Positions 1 through 7,735 of a DNA stretch of 64,000 nucleotides are shown here, in pieces. Under the pieces are notes generated by a model. It was not told where the DNA came from, made no database searches, and saw nothing but the letters and a program-made list of their open reading frames with translations. A program made the translations under genes and the position numbers. The stretch covers positions 1-64,000 of IMG/VR virus record IMGVR_UViG_3300037264_002228; one strand, 5' to 3'. Every line of letters starts with the position of its first letter. The stretch's first letter is position 1. The stretch is from a virus.

Positions 1-2
1 GC

Positions 3-944
3 GATTCTAGTGCCTCAAGTGCCTCAAGTGCATCAAGTGCGTCTAATTCTAGTGCGTCAAGCGACTCTAGTGCGTCAAGTGCATCTAATTCTAGCGCATC
101 TAGTGCATCAAGTGCATCTAATTCTAGTGCGTCAAGCGACTCTAGTGCATCTGCATCTAATTCTAGCGCATCTAGTGCATCTAGTGCCTCAAGTGCATCA
201 AGTGCATCTAATTCTAGCGCATCTAGTGCCTCAAGTGCATCTAATTCTAGTGCGTCAAGTGCATCAAGTGCATCTAATTCTAGCGCATCTAGTGCCTCAA
301 GTGCATCAAGTGCATCTAATTCTAGCGCATCTAGTGCCTCAAGTGCATCAAGTGCATCTAATTCTAGCGCATCTAGTGCCTCAAGTGCGTCAAGTGCATC
401 TAATTCTAGTGCGTCAAGTGCGTCAAGTGCATCTAATTCTAGTGCGTCAAGTGCCTCAAGTGCCTCAAGTGCATCTAATTCTAGTGCCTCAAGTGCATCA
501 AGTGCATCTAATTCTAGCGCATCTAGTGCCTCAAGTGCGTCAAGTGCATCTAATTCTAGTGCGTCAAGTGCGTCAAGTGCATCTAATTCTAGTGCGTCAA
601 GTGCCTCAAGTGCCTCAAGTGCATCTAATTCTAGTGCGTCAAGTGCATCAAGTGCATCTAATTCTAGTGCGTCAAGTGCCTCAAGTGCCTCAAGTGCATC
701 TAATTCTAGTGCGTCAAGTGCATCAAGTGCATCTAATTCTAGCGCATCTAGTGCCTCAAGTGCGTCAAGTGCATCTAATTCTAGTGCATCTAGTGCATCT
801 AGTGCATCTAATTCTAGCGCATCTAGTGCCTCAAGTGCGTCAAGTGCATCTAATTCTAGTGCATCTAGTGCATCTAGTGCATCTAGTAATAGTAGCTCTA
901 GTAGCAGTCTTTCTAGTGAATCTAGCTCTTCGCAGTTGGGTTAA
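3..944 (+). CDS. Serine/alanine-rich repeat protein, C-terminal part (5' truncated)
   Basis: The gene enters from the left edge, so start and N-terminal domain are not visible. Reading codons from base 3 gives 313 residues with no stop before TAA at 942-944. The product is nearly all Ser and Ala, with regularly spaced Asn and a few Asp, in units such as SNSSASSASSA, ending in an almost pure Ser tail (SSSSQLG). Base differences between units fall at third positions of this frame (AGT/AGC, GCA/GCG/GCC, TCA/TCT), so the residues are kept. In the alternative frame starting at base 10 the same differences change residues (His/Arg/Pro), so that frame is not the gene. A flexible or glycosylated stalk of a virion fibre or adhesin is likely, since glycosyltransferase genes follow. 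The function is inference. Confidence 0.8.
   Translation, partial: DSSASSASSASSASNSSASSDSSASSASNSSASSASSASNSSASSDSSASASNSSASSASSASSASSASNSSASSASSASNSSASSASSASNSSASSASSASSASNSSASSASSASSASNSSASSASSASSASNSSASSASSASNSSASSASSASSASNSSASSASSASNSSASSASSASSASNSSASSASSASNSSASSASSASSASNSSASSASSASNSSASSASSASSASNSSASSASSASNSSASSASSASSASNSSASSASSASNSSASSASSASSASNSSASSASSASSNSSSSSSLSSESSSSQLG
330..637 (+). repeat. 150-bp tandem duplication inside the Ser/Ala repeat gene
   Basis: Bases 330-487 recur at 480-637 without a mismatch by eye, an offset of 150 bp or 50 codons, so the copy keeps the reading frame. The rest of 1-890 consists of shorter degenerate units of 9-45 bp of the same type. Such arrays expand and contract by slippage or recombination, so length may vary between isolates and may be mis-assembled. 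Confidence 0.75.
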
Positions 945-949
945 AGATA
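942..949 (+). promoter_or_regulatory. Candidate late promoter box (TAAAGATA) fused to start codon
   Basis: TAAAGATA followed by TAATATG. The first A of AAAGA (943) is 11 nt before ATG 954, and the next six bases (TATAAT) are the same as at 22994-22999. It overlaps the stop codon of the Ser/Ala gene. One mismatch to AAATA. Confidence 0.45.
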
Positions 950-953
950 TAAT

Positions 954-1628
954 ATGAACGGATTTAAAAGTGTTTTCCAAATTCTTGATGTTGATTTTAA
1001 TGCTAGACGTACTGATTATCATATAATAGAATTAAATAATATTAAAATTGGTAGAGTATATCCTGGATTGCTTGATTATATTGATCAAAACATAATAATT
1101 GAAATAAGTCCAATAAACTTTTTAAAACTTGGGTCGTATGCATTAGAGGGACCTATTGGTCTTGGACATTATTATCCACAATATGATTCTTTTACAATAA
1201 ATACTTATTCAATTACACCACGCATATTATTAAGAACCGATACATTTAGTGATGGATTTTTATTCATATCAAGATTCAGAGATGAGTATAAACGTAGGCA
1301 GGTATTTATTAGAAGCGACTTCAAATCATCTATTATTGAACCAAACATTATAAATTCTATATGGTTACATGAATTATCAAATTTTACGCCAAATGGATTA
1401 ATTGACATTAATCTACTTAATAATAATCGACATGAAGATGGGACACAAGATACACATTCTTTTATAAATGCATATACTTTTCTACACAATATGCATGGTG
1501 AAGTTACTATTTATTATTCTGATAAAGATACATTAGGCAACCCAGCAGGACTTAATGCTGATTATGTTGGTAGTGGGACATCTGGCATAGACCCTAGATT
1601 TAACATTCCTACATTAGATCCACAATAA
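954..1628 (+). CDS. Hypothetical protein, 224 aa
   Basis: I do not recognise a family. The 224-residue product has alternating hydrophobic and polar stretches rich in Ile, Asn and Tyr, with no signal peptide, membrane segment or Cys motif, and a Gly-rich C-terminus (GSGTSGIDP). This would fit a beta-rich virion protein but nothing proves it. It starts 9 nt after the Ser/Ala repeat gene, has no Shine-Dalgarno sequence, and is preceded by a promoter-like box at the fixed spacing seen elsewhere. Its position between the repeat protein and the glycosyltransferase block suggests a role with one of them. Confidence 0.6.
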   Translation: MNGFKSVFQILDVDFNARRTDYHIIELNNIKIGRVYPGLLDYIDQNIIIEISPINFLKLGSYALEGPIGLGHYYPQYDSFTINTYSITPRILLRTDTFSDGFLFISRFRDEYKRRQVFIRSDFKSSIIEPNIINSIWLHELSNFTPNGLIDINLLNNNRHEDGTQDTHSFINAYTFLHNMHGEVTIYYSDKDTLGNPAGLNADYVGSGTSGIDPRFNIPTLDPQ

Positions 1629-1635
1629 ATAAAGT

Positions 1636-2979
1636 GTGAAATTAGCTATTATTGTAATTAGTCAGGCTGCTGATTTACAAAATATTCATCAATTCGTTCC
1701 AAAATTTAAATTAACTACAATAGACAAAATACTTAATGAGTCACAAATAGTAATTCATTTTAATACGCCAAATTGTGATAAGCTATTACAAGATATATCA
1801 ATTTTAAAACTATATGATTTTGAAATTAAAGCTATTATAATACAATATCAAACTAGCATTGATAATTATAAATCAATATTAACACAATTAAAATGTTATG
1901 ATATAGAGAATATTGTTATAGGCAGTGATAATGTTAGTAATTCAGAATTTGTCAAAATATTAGTACAAAAATTGATAATAAACAATTCATCAAAGCAAAC
2001 TGTAATTGAACAGAAACAAACAACAAATAAGTTAATTGCGCCTAGTAATATTAAGAATGACAATAACGACATAAGTAAACAAAAACATGGACGAGAAAAG
2101 CATAAAGGACATTTAATTGGTCGATATTTACAATCACCATCGATGTTGTTTAGTAGAGATAGTCATAACATATGGATGGGAGACATGTATCGTGGGCGTA
2201 GTGCTTTTCTAATTTTAGGTGGTCCAAGTTTTGCACAAGTCGATAAAACAAAACTAAATAATCCAGGAATATTAACAATGGGTGTTAATAATTCTGTTAA
2301 ATCATATAGACCAAATATGTGGGTATCTGTCGATGATCCATCACATTTTATTAAATCAATTTGGTTGGACCCAAAAATAACGAAATTTGTACCATTTTCA
2401 CACACTGAAAAAACAATTTTTGATAATGAGTATTGGAAAGAAACAACTATTAAAGTTGGTGATTGTCCAAATGCTTGGTATTTTAAAAGAAATGAAAATT
2501 TTGTAGCTGAACAATATTTATTTGAAGACACAATAAATTGGGGCAATCATAAAGATTTTGGTGGTGGCAGAAGTGTTATGTTAGCTGCCATTAGAATATT
2601 GTATTATTTAGGCATTAGAACAATTTATTTATTAGGTTGTGATTTTAAAATGGACGAACAGTCCAAATACCATTTTGATCAAGATAGATCAAAATCATCA
2701 ATTAAAGGAAATGCATCAACGTATAAATTGTTAATTGATAGGTTTACTAAATTAAAACCAATATTAGATGAAAATGGATTAGAGGTGTTTAATTGTAATC
2801 AATCTTCTGGTTTAACTGTGTTCCCATTTGTTGATTTTAATGATGCAATTCGTATTGCTAGTTCTGAAATGCCATTAGATATAGAAAATGAACGTACAAA
2901 TGGTTTATATGATCGTCTTGCTAAAATAAAAGAAGCCAAAGAAAAAGAAGCCAAAGAAAAAGAACAGAAAATACAATGA
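1636..2979 (+). CDS. DUF115 / glycosyltransferase-like protein, 447 aa
   Basis: Starts with GTG, 7 nt after the previous stop. Two parts are visible: an N-terminal alpha/beta region (about 1-115), then an Asn/Lys-rich linker, then a second alpha/beta domain from about residue 186. That domain has a glycine loop (FLILGGPSF, about 190-198), the phrase VNNSVKSYRPNMWVSVDD, and LLGCDFKMD near 333-341. This layout resembles the DUF115/MptE-like and CST-type sialyltransferase-like proteins that bind a nucleotide-linked donor. The C-terminus is a charged KEAKEKEAKEKE coil. It opens the block of sugar and methyl transfer genes and overlaps the next gene by 4 nt. Donor and acceptor cannot be told from sequence; family assignment is by pattern only. 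Confidence 0.6.
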   Translation: MKLAIIVISQAADLQNIHQFVPKFKLTTIDKILNESQIVIHFNTPNCDKLLQDISILKLYDFEIKAIIIQYQTSIDNYKSILTQLKCYDIENIVIGSDNVSNSEFVKILVQKLIINNSSKQTVIEQKQTTNKLIAPSNIKNDNNDISKQKHGREKHKGHLIGRYLQSPSMLFSRDSHNIWMGDMYRGRSAFLILGGPSFAQVDKTKLNNPGILTMGVNNSVKSYRPNMWVSVDDPSHFIKSIWLDPKITKFVPFSHTEKTIFDNEYWKETTIKVGDCPNAWYFKRNENFVAEQYLFEDTINWGNHKDFGGGRSVMLAAIRILYYLGIRTIYLLGCDFKMDEQSKYHFDQDRSKSSIKGNASTYKLLIDRFTKLKPILDENGLEVFNCNQSSGLTVFPFVDFNDAIRIASSEMPLDIENERTNGLYDRLAKIKEAKEKEAKEKEQKIQ

Positions 2980-3707
2980 ATTTAAATGATATAACGTTAG
3001 TAATAGCTATAGATAAACACCATTTAAAAGAACTATCTTATACATGGCCTACATGGATGAAATTTAAACCAGAAATTAAACTAATGAAAAAAATTGTAAT
3101 TTATGATAAAACACAAATAAGAATGAAAGATTTATCATTATTTGATGGCCATGATGTTCGTTTTGTGCCATGGGACATGGATGGTGTATGTCAGCGAGAA
3201 AAGATGTTAACTTCCTTTATAGTTGTGCCGCCTGCTGAAGTAACAACCAAATGGTATCTTAAATTAGACGTAGATGCTATAGCTACAGCACCAGGAGAAT
3301 GGATAAAAGATGAATGGTTTGAGCCACAAAATGGTAAAAACCCTGTCTATATTTCACATGGTTGGTCATTTAGTAAACCAGCCAATGTGTTACAAACATT
3401 AGATGAGTGGGGTGATACAATAGAGCCACTTAAATTTCATCAACGCCTTAATATTCCATTTAAATCAACGTCAGATAGAGTAATGTCTAAAAGAATAATT
3501 TCTTGGTGTTTTTTTGGTAATACTGAATGGACTAAATTTATTAGTAAATTATGTGGAAATAAATTGCCAGTAGCTTCTCAAGATACTGTGATGTATTATT
3601 GTGCAACTCGCTTAGGTGAACACACAGTTCGTACTAATATGAAAAAATTAGGTTGGGATCATTTGAGATTACATAATTTGCGAAAATTAAGTGAAAAATT
3701 AAAATGA
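2976..3707 (+). CDS. GT-A-like glycosyltransferase, 243 aa
   Basis: The protein has a GT-A style arrangement: an N-terminal beta strand (DITLVIAID), a mid-protein acidic motif KLDVDAIA (about 95-102) corresponding to the metal- and sugar-nucleotide-binding DxD, and later aromatic-rich segments. The DxD follows a Trp-Tyr strand (TTKWYLKLDVD), as in GT2/GT8-type enzymes. It is linked to both neighbours by ATGA overlaps, so it is probably translated with them. It would move a sugar from a nucleotide donor in the cytoplasm to a virion protein, DNA or another acceptor. The sugar is unknown. Confidence 0.6.
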   Translation: MNLNDITLVIAIDKHHLKELSYTWPTWMKFKPEIKLMKKIVIYDKTQIRMKDLSLFDGHDVRFVPWDMDGVCQREKMLTSFIVVPPAEVTTKWYLKLDVDAIATAPGEWIKDEWFEPQNGKNPVYISHGWSFSKPANVLQTLDEWGDTIEPLKFHQRLNIPFKSTSDRVMSKRIISWCFFGNTEWTKFISKLCGNKLPVASQDTVMYYCATRLGEHTVRTNMKKLGWDHLRLHNLRKLSEKLK

Positions 3708-4516
3708 CAAGTGGTGTAGTTTATTATAATGTTGGTAGGTCTTGTGCTGTTAGGCTGTTAGTGTCTGCGCATAGTTTAGTAAAACATTACACAGGTGACA
3801 TTACTATCTTATCTGATGGTAATGAATCACATTCTTATTGTAAACAGATTGCATCAGCCCTAAATATTAACTATAAAGAAGTATTATTAGATATGGATCG
3901 TGATCAACATAATTACCCATATTTGGTAAAAACACGTATAAATGAAATAGCGCCTTATGACTATAATGTTTTTATTGATGCTGATACATTAATAGTTGGT
4001 AGTATATCTGAACTTTTTAATTCATCTCCATTTACAATAACAAGAATGTGTGAATGGAGCACACAAAAAAGAACAATTGCTAATAGAATTTCTTCGTGGT
4101 CACATTTAAAACCAGAATTAGTTGATAAAGCTATAAAATATGGTAAGGCAATTAACACTGGTGTATATTCTTTTGATAGGAATGCATCAATATTTAATGA
4201 ATGGTATGATTTAACTTTAGCTAACAAACAATCTTTTATACCAGATGAAGTAGCATGTCAATTATTAATTACGGTACATGAACACAAATTATTAGATTGT
4301 AGATTCAACTATTCATGTAAATATGGTCCAAATATTGATGACATTAGAATCATTCATTTTCATGGTAGAAAACATTGTAGGCCAGGATTGCCATATAATG
4401 GTATAAAATGGGTAACTGCATATAATGAAGTAGTAAAACTTAATTTGGCGAATATTAAAACATGGCAACCAGCAGGTGATAAGATGTTATATAAATATTT
4501 GAAATCTAATGAATAA
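3704..4516 (+). CDS. GT8-like glycosyltransferase, 270 aa
   Basis: This protein looks like a glycosyltransferase family 8 (glycogenin/LgtC type) enzyme. It has an N-terminal strand followed by SAHSLVKHYTGDITILSDG, the DxD motif in NVFIDADTLIV (about 89-99), an INTGVYSFDR segment typical of GT8 product-binding loops, and a late His-rich loop HFHGRKH (about 218-224), which in the family helps bind metal and diphosphate. Length is normal for the family. It overlaps the gene before by 4 nt and the gene after by 8 nt. Acceptor and sugar are not deducible. Confidence 0.7.
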   Translation: MTSGVVYYNVGRSCAVRLLVSAHSLVKHYTGDITILSDGNESHSYCKQIASALNINYKEVLLDMDRDQHNYPYLVKTRINEIAPYDYNVFIDADTLIVGSISELFNSSPFTITRMCEWSTQKRTIANRISSWSHLKPELVDKAIKYGKAINTGVYSFDRNASIFNEWYDLTLANKQSFIPDEVACQLLITVHEHKLLDCRFNYSCKYGPNIDDIRIIHFHGRKHCRPGLPYNGIKWVTAYNEVVKLNLANIKTWQPAGDKMLYKYLKSNE

Positions 4517-5141
4517 AGTATCGATTTGTATTACTGTAAAAAATAGGAGTAAAGTATTAGGAAGAACAATACTACTTAATACTGTTAGGTCAATAATAAA
4601 CAACATAACAGATAAAGACAATATTGAATTAATAATAACAGATTGGAATTCTACTGATTGGCCGTTAAAAGAATGGATTTATGATGAAGTTAAACATGTT
4701 CAATTTAAGTTGATAACAATTGATAAGCAAGGTTTTAATAGAGGTATTGGATTAAATACTGCAGCTGAACATGCGACTGGTAATGTGTTGTTTTTTAGTG
4801 AGTCTGATGTGATGATTGATAGGCCAACAATTGATTTGGCTTTAAAAATTGAAGATAAAGCTTTATTTCCTCGTATAAGAAGGACAACACCAACTAGTCA
4901 TTTAATAGTTAGAGAAAGTAGGCGTTGGTTGCGTGGGTTTGGGATTGCTATAGTACGACGCGAGTGGTGGGAAACGGCTGGACATTATAAAAGTTTTTGG
5001 TTTGACTCTACTAACTGGGGTGGCGAAGATAATCAATTCCATGCTGATATTGTATCATTAGGTATACCTATAGAACGACCAAAAATGAATAATTTAATTC
5101 ACCAATGGCATCCAAGGAAAATGTTCAATGAACAAGTTTGA
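4509..5141 (+). CDS. GT2-family glycosyltransferase-like protein, 210 aa
   Basis: The N-terminus VSICITVKNRSKVLGRT is a classic GT2 opening strand and nucleotide loop. An acidic motif FFSESDVMI (about 95-103) takes the DxD position, with Glu-Ser-Asp instead of Asp-x-Asp. A later GGEDNQF (about 171-177) matches the catalytic-base ED motif of GT2 enzymes that bind the acceptor. At 210 residues it is a minimal single-domain enzyme without membrane segments. It overlaps the next gene by 14 nt. Its acceptor may be the Ser-rich protein encoded upstream; that is inference. Confidence 0.65.
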   Translation: MNKVSICITVKNRSKVLGRTILLNTVRSIINNITDKDNIELIITDWNSTDWPLKEWIYDEVKHVQFKLITIDKQGFNRGIGLNTAAEHATGNVLFFSESDVMIDRPTIDLALKIEDKALFPRIRRTTPTSHLIVRESRRWLRGFGIAIVRREWWETAGHYKSFWFDSTNWGGEDNQFHADIVSLGIPIERPKMNNLIHQWHPRKMFNEQV

Positions 5142-5844
5142 AATTTGTGTGCAGCAATATTCTTTTACTAAAAGATGTTGGTGGCAATTAAGTAGTTTGG
5201 CAGAACAAACATTAAAAACCAACTTTACGCTTAGATTGAGTATTCATAATAATGATCCATTTCGTGAATTAAATAATAAATTAATATCAACATTTAGTAA
5301 TTTAATTGATTTAAAAGTAAAAATTTGGACTAATGATACGTTTTTTAGACGTGGTGATGTTCGCAATACTGATTTAGTTGAATCATCACGGCAATGGATA
5401 ATATTTGCCGACGCTGATGTAATATTTGATAAATCATTTTTTGAAAAACTTAATAATATTACATTGATACAAAATAAAATGAGTGTTATTAGACGGTTTA
5501 ATACGTCAATAGATGATGGTTATAAACTTATTAATTCAGAAACATATAATACTTATATAAAACGACCAATAACTAAAATAATGAAATTTCCGTTACAACG
5601 AAGTTCGTCAATTGGTGCTGGATATTTCCAGTTAATTAATGCTGATTTTGTTCGTAATAAAGGATTAAAATATAGTAAAGATACCATAGATAGACCATTA
5701 ATAGAACGTAGAGGCCCAACATATAGATCAGATAGACAACTTAGAGGGATTCTAGGCCTTAATCGTATAGATATTGCGCCCATATATCATATTAATCATT
5801 ATAGATTAAAAAATAAAGAAAGAATAGCGACAGGATGTCAATGA
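5128..5844 (+). CDS. GT2-like glycosyltransferase, 238 aa
   Basis: The product has a GT-A pattern: an opening strand EICVQQYSFTKR, the loop SLAEQTLKTNFTLRLSIHNND, and the acidic motif IIFADADVIFD (about 90-100), the likely metal-binding DxD. The C-terminal half contains GAGYFQLINADFV, resembling the acceptor-side helix of GT2 enzymes. It runs into the methyltransferase gene with a short overlap (ATG 5835 or 5841 against TGA 5842-5844). Together with the neighbouring enzymes this suggests stepwise building of an oligosaccharide rather than one sugar. Confidence 0.6.
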   Translation: MNKFEICVQQYSFTKRCWWQLSSLAEQTLKTNFTLRLSIHNNDPFRELNNKLISTFSNLIDLKVKIWTNDTFFRRGDVRNTDLVESSRQWIIFADADVIFDKSFFEKLNNITLIQNKMSVIRRFNTSIDDGYKLINSETYNTYIKRPITKIMKFPLQRSSSIGAGYFQLINADFVRNKGLKYSKDTIDRPLIERRGPTYRSDRQLRGILGLNRIDIAPIYHINHYRLKNKERIATGCQ

Positions 5845-6404
5845 ACACTTTTACAAAAGACTGGCACGGTAGGCATGCTAAAAATTGGAATAGAATATTG
5901 GGCCAATATAAAAATCAGCCAAATATTCGTTATCTTGAAGTAGGTGTATATGAAGGTAAATCGTCATGTTGGGTGATGGACAATATATTAACACATTATA
6001 CGAGTACAGCTACTGGCATCGATCCATGGGTAAATTCAGATGAACAATTCAGAATAGCTACGTCTAATTTAAGAAAATATGGTAATAGATACACAATCAT
6101 GCGTGGATATTCAACAACAGTATTGCCAACATTAACTAACATAGAAGACATAATATATATTGACGGCGACCACCATGCTGATGCTGTTTATAATGATGCG
6201 ATTTTATGTTGGCCAAAATTAAAAATTGGTGGTATATTAATATTTGATGATTATAATTTGCGTTTGCGCAGACATAACCGTTCAGGCGGTGAAGCAGGTA
6301 TACCAAGACCTGGTATAGATAAATTTTTATCATTAATGAGTAATTGCATTAATATCGAAAAAACAAGAACTCAAGTATTTGTTAAAAAAATTATTAAAAA
6401 TTAA
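5835..6404 (+). CDS. Class I SAM-dependent methyltransferase, 189 aa
   Basis: Rossmann-type methyltransferase of the Methyltransf_24 kind (macrocin-O-methyltransferase-like). Motif I YLEVGVYEGKSS (about 33-44) binds S-adenosylmethionine; YIDGDHHADAVYND (about 107-120) and IGGILIFDDYN (about 129-139) correspond to the metal- and substrate-side motifs of these enzymes. Sugar-modifying O-methyltransferases of this type often lie in glycosylation loci. A second ATG at 5841 gives the 4-nt ATGA overlap usual in this genome and may be the true start. Substrate unknown; methylation of a glycan cap is the natural guess. Confidence 0.75.
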   Translation: MSMNTFTKDWHGRHAKNWNRILGQYKNQPNIRYLEVGVYEGKSSCWVMDNILTHYTSTATGIDPWVNSDEQFRIATSNLRKYGNRYTIMRGYSTTVLPTLTNIEDIIYIDGDHHADAVYNDAILCWPKLKIGGILIFDDYNLRLRRHNRSGGEAGIPRPGIDKFLSLMSNCINIEKTRTQVFVKKIIKN

Positions 6405-6413
6405 GGTTGTAGT

Positions 6414-6992
6414 ATGAATTCGAGATTAACATATAGTAATATTGTACAATCAATTGTTCCTAAAAATTTTAAACGTAAAATTCTAATCGATTGTGGTTTC
6501 CATAAAGGGCTATATACAAAAGCATTTTTACAGAAGAATCATGATTTTATAGTGTATGCATTTGATCCAATTAAGATTGAACCCATATTACCAAATGTTA
6601 ATTTTATTAATAAAGCCGTTTGGATAGAAGATTGTGTTAGAAAAATATATTTAAGTCATAGAGATGATGCTTCATCACTAATTAGTACAGTGGCTGTTGA
6701 TGTTAAAAAATCAATAGATATAGAATGTATTAATTTTAATAAGTGGATTAATGATAATTTTACTAGTGATGATTATATTCATGTAAAACTAGACATTGAA
6801 GGTGCTGAATATCAAGTTTTACATAACATGATTAATGGCGGATCTATAAAATTGATAAGTGAATTAGTATGTGAATGGCATAGTAAAATCTGTTCTAGAC
6901 AATATAGACAAATTATGTATATAACTGATGATTTGTTTATGGAAAAATTAAAAACATTTGATAATATAAAACTTTTAAGTAAATGGATATGA
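6414..6992 (+). CDS. FkbM-family methyltransferase, 192 aa
   Basis: Motif I is LIDCGFHKGLYTKAF (about 24-38), followed by YAFDPIKIE for the ribose-binding acid. The FkbM signature appears as VKLDIEGAEYQVLHNM (about 123-138). FkbM enzymes O-methylate sugars and polyketides. It is the second methyltransferase in the block, which makes glycan decoration more likely than DNA methylation; no DNA methylase DPPY/NPPY motif is seen. Ten bases separate it from the previous gene. The following gene starts inside its last codons. Confidence 0.7.
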   Translation: MNSRLTYSNIVQSIVPKNFKRKILIDCGFHKGLYTKAFLQKNHDFIVYAFDPIKIEPILPNVNFINKAVWIEDCVRKIYLSHRDDASSLISTVAVDVKKSIDIECINFNKWINDNFTSDDYIHVKLDIEGAEYQVLHNMINGGSIKLISELVCEWHSKICSRQYRQIMYITDDLFMEKLKTFDNIKLLSKWI

Positions 6993-7735
6993 AAACATTG
7001 ATATTCCTATGCGGTTATGATGATTTTTATTTCAAACTAGCTAACATGACCGCGCATACAATTCGTTTATCTGGTTATAAACAAGACATAGTTATTTTTA
7101 CTATTGATGATCGTAAATCAGACTATGCAAAATGTATAAACCTGGCGTCACATAAAGAGTCTAATTTAATTATAACACAGAAAGAAGGTGGTTTTTTCCA
7201 TCGTAAATTATGTAAAGAATTTGGACATAAGCAGTATGACAAACAGTATGATTTCTTTGTAATAAAAACACTTCCTGGATCTATAATCAAAAAAGAAGAT
7301 TATGATTTTATATTGTATATGGATTCTGATATGTTGGTCCATTCCTCATTAGATAAAATTTTTACATATAAAACAGTTGTATCTGATTTTAATAGTAAAA
7401 ATGCTTATAAAGACTTAAAAGGATTATCTAAACACTTAACATCGCAAGAAGAAAGTGTTGCACGTAGTTTATCTGGCATTGGTGGTGGTGGATTTGGTGT
7501 CCCGTCTAGTCACTATAGATGGTTTGATGATTATAGAAAAATTTATCTTCAATATATCAATGAAATCCCACATGATCAACCAGCTCTGACTATGACTATG
7601 ATAAGACATTATAATGATTATAAAGTGGAAAAATTACCAAATCGTGCTTATTGGATACATTATTGGGGCTATAGAAAAGCACAAATGATAAAAGATTATG
7701 ATGCAAAATACGCAAATTGTATTTTAAATAAATGA
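6983..7735 (+). CDS. GT8-like glycosyltransferase, 250 aa
   Basis: It opens with KTLIFLCGYDDFYFKLANM and carries the acidic motif FILYMDSDMLVHSSLDKIF (about 109-127), the DxD plus following loop typical of GT8 enzymes. SGIGGGGFGVPSSHYRWFDDY and HDQPALTM later in the protein match the acceptor-side segments, with an asparagine/aspartate-rich loop for the product. A second ATG at 6989 gives a 4-nt overlap with the previous stop and may be the real start. Last enzyme of the modification block; it joins gene 47 by an ATGA overlap, so the block and the recombination genes may share a transcript. Confidence 0.65.
   Translation: MDMKTLIFLCGYDDFYFKLANMTAHTIRLSGYKQDIVIFTIDDRKSDYAKCINLASHKESNLIITQKEGGFFHRKLCKEFGHKQYDKQYDFFVIKTLPGSIIKKEDYDFILYMDSDMLVHSSLDKIFTYKTVVSDFNSKNAYKDLKGLSKHLTSQEESVARSLSGIGGGGFGVPSSHYRWFDDYRKIYLQYINEIPHDQPALTMTMIRHYNDYKVEKLPNRAYWIHYWGYRKAQMIKDYDAKYANCILNK

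Noticed and set aside
1-900. CRISPR-like array
   Set aside because: No unique spacers between constant repeats; the units are short in-frame codon repeats of one protein.
10-957. 315-residue open frame rich in Val, Leu, His and Gln
   Set aside because: Out-of-frame reading of the Ser/Ala repeat gene; repeat differences change its residues but not those of the frame starting at base 3.
5835-6992. DNA methyltransferases
   Set aside because: Both proteins lack DPPY/NPPY-type catalytic motifs and match small-molecule or sugar O-methyltransferase patterns.
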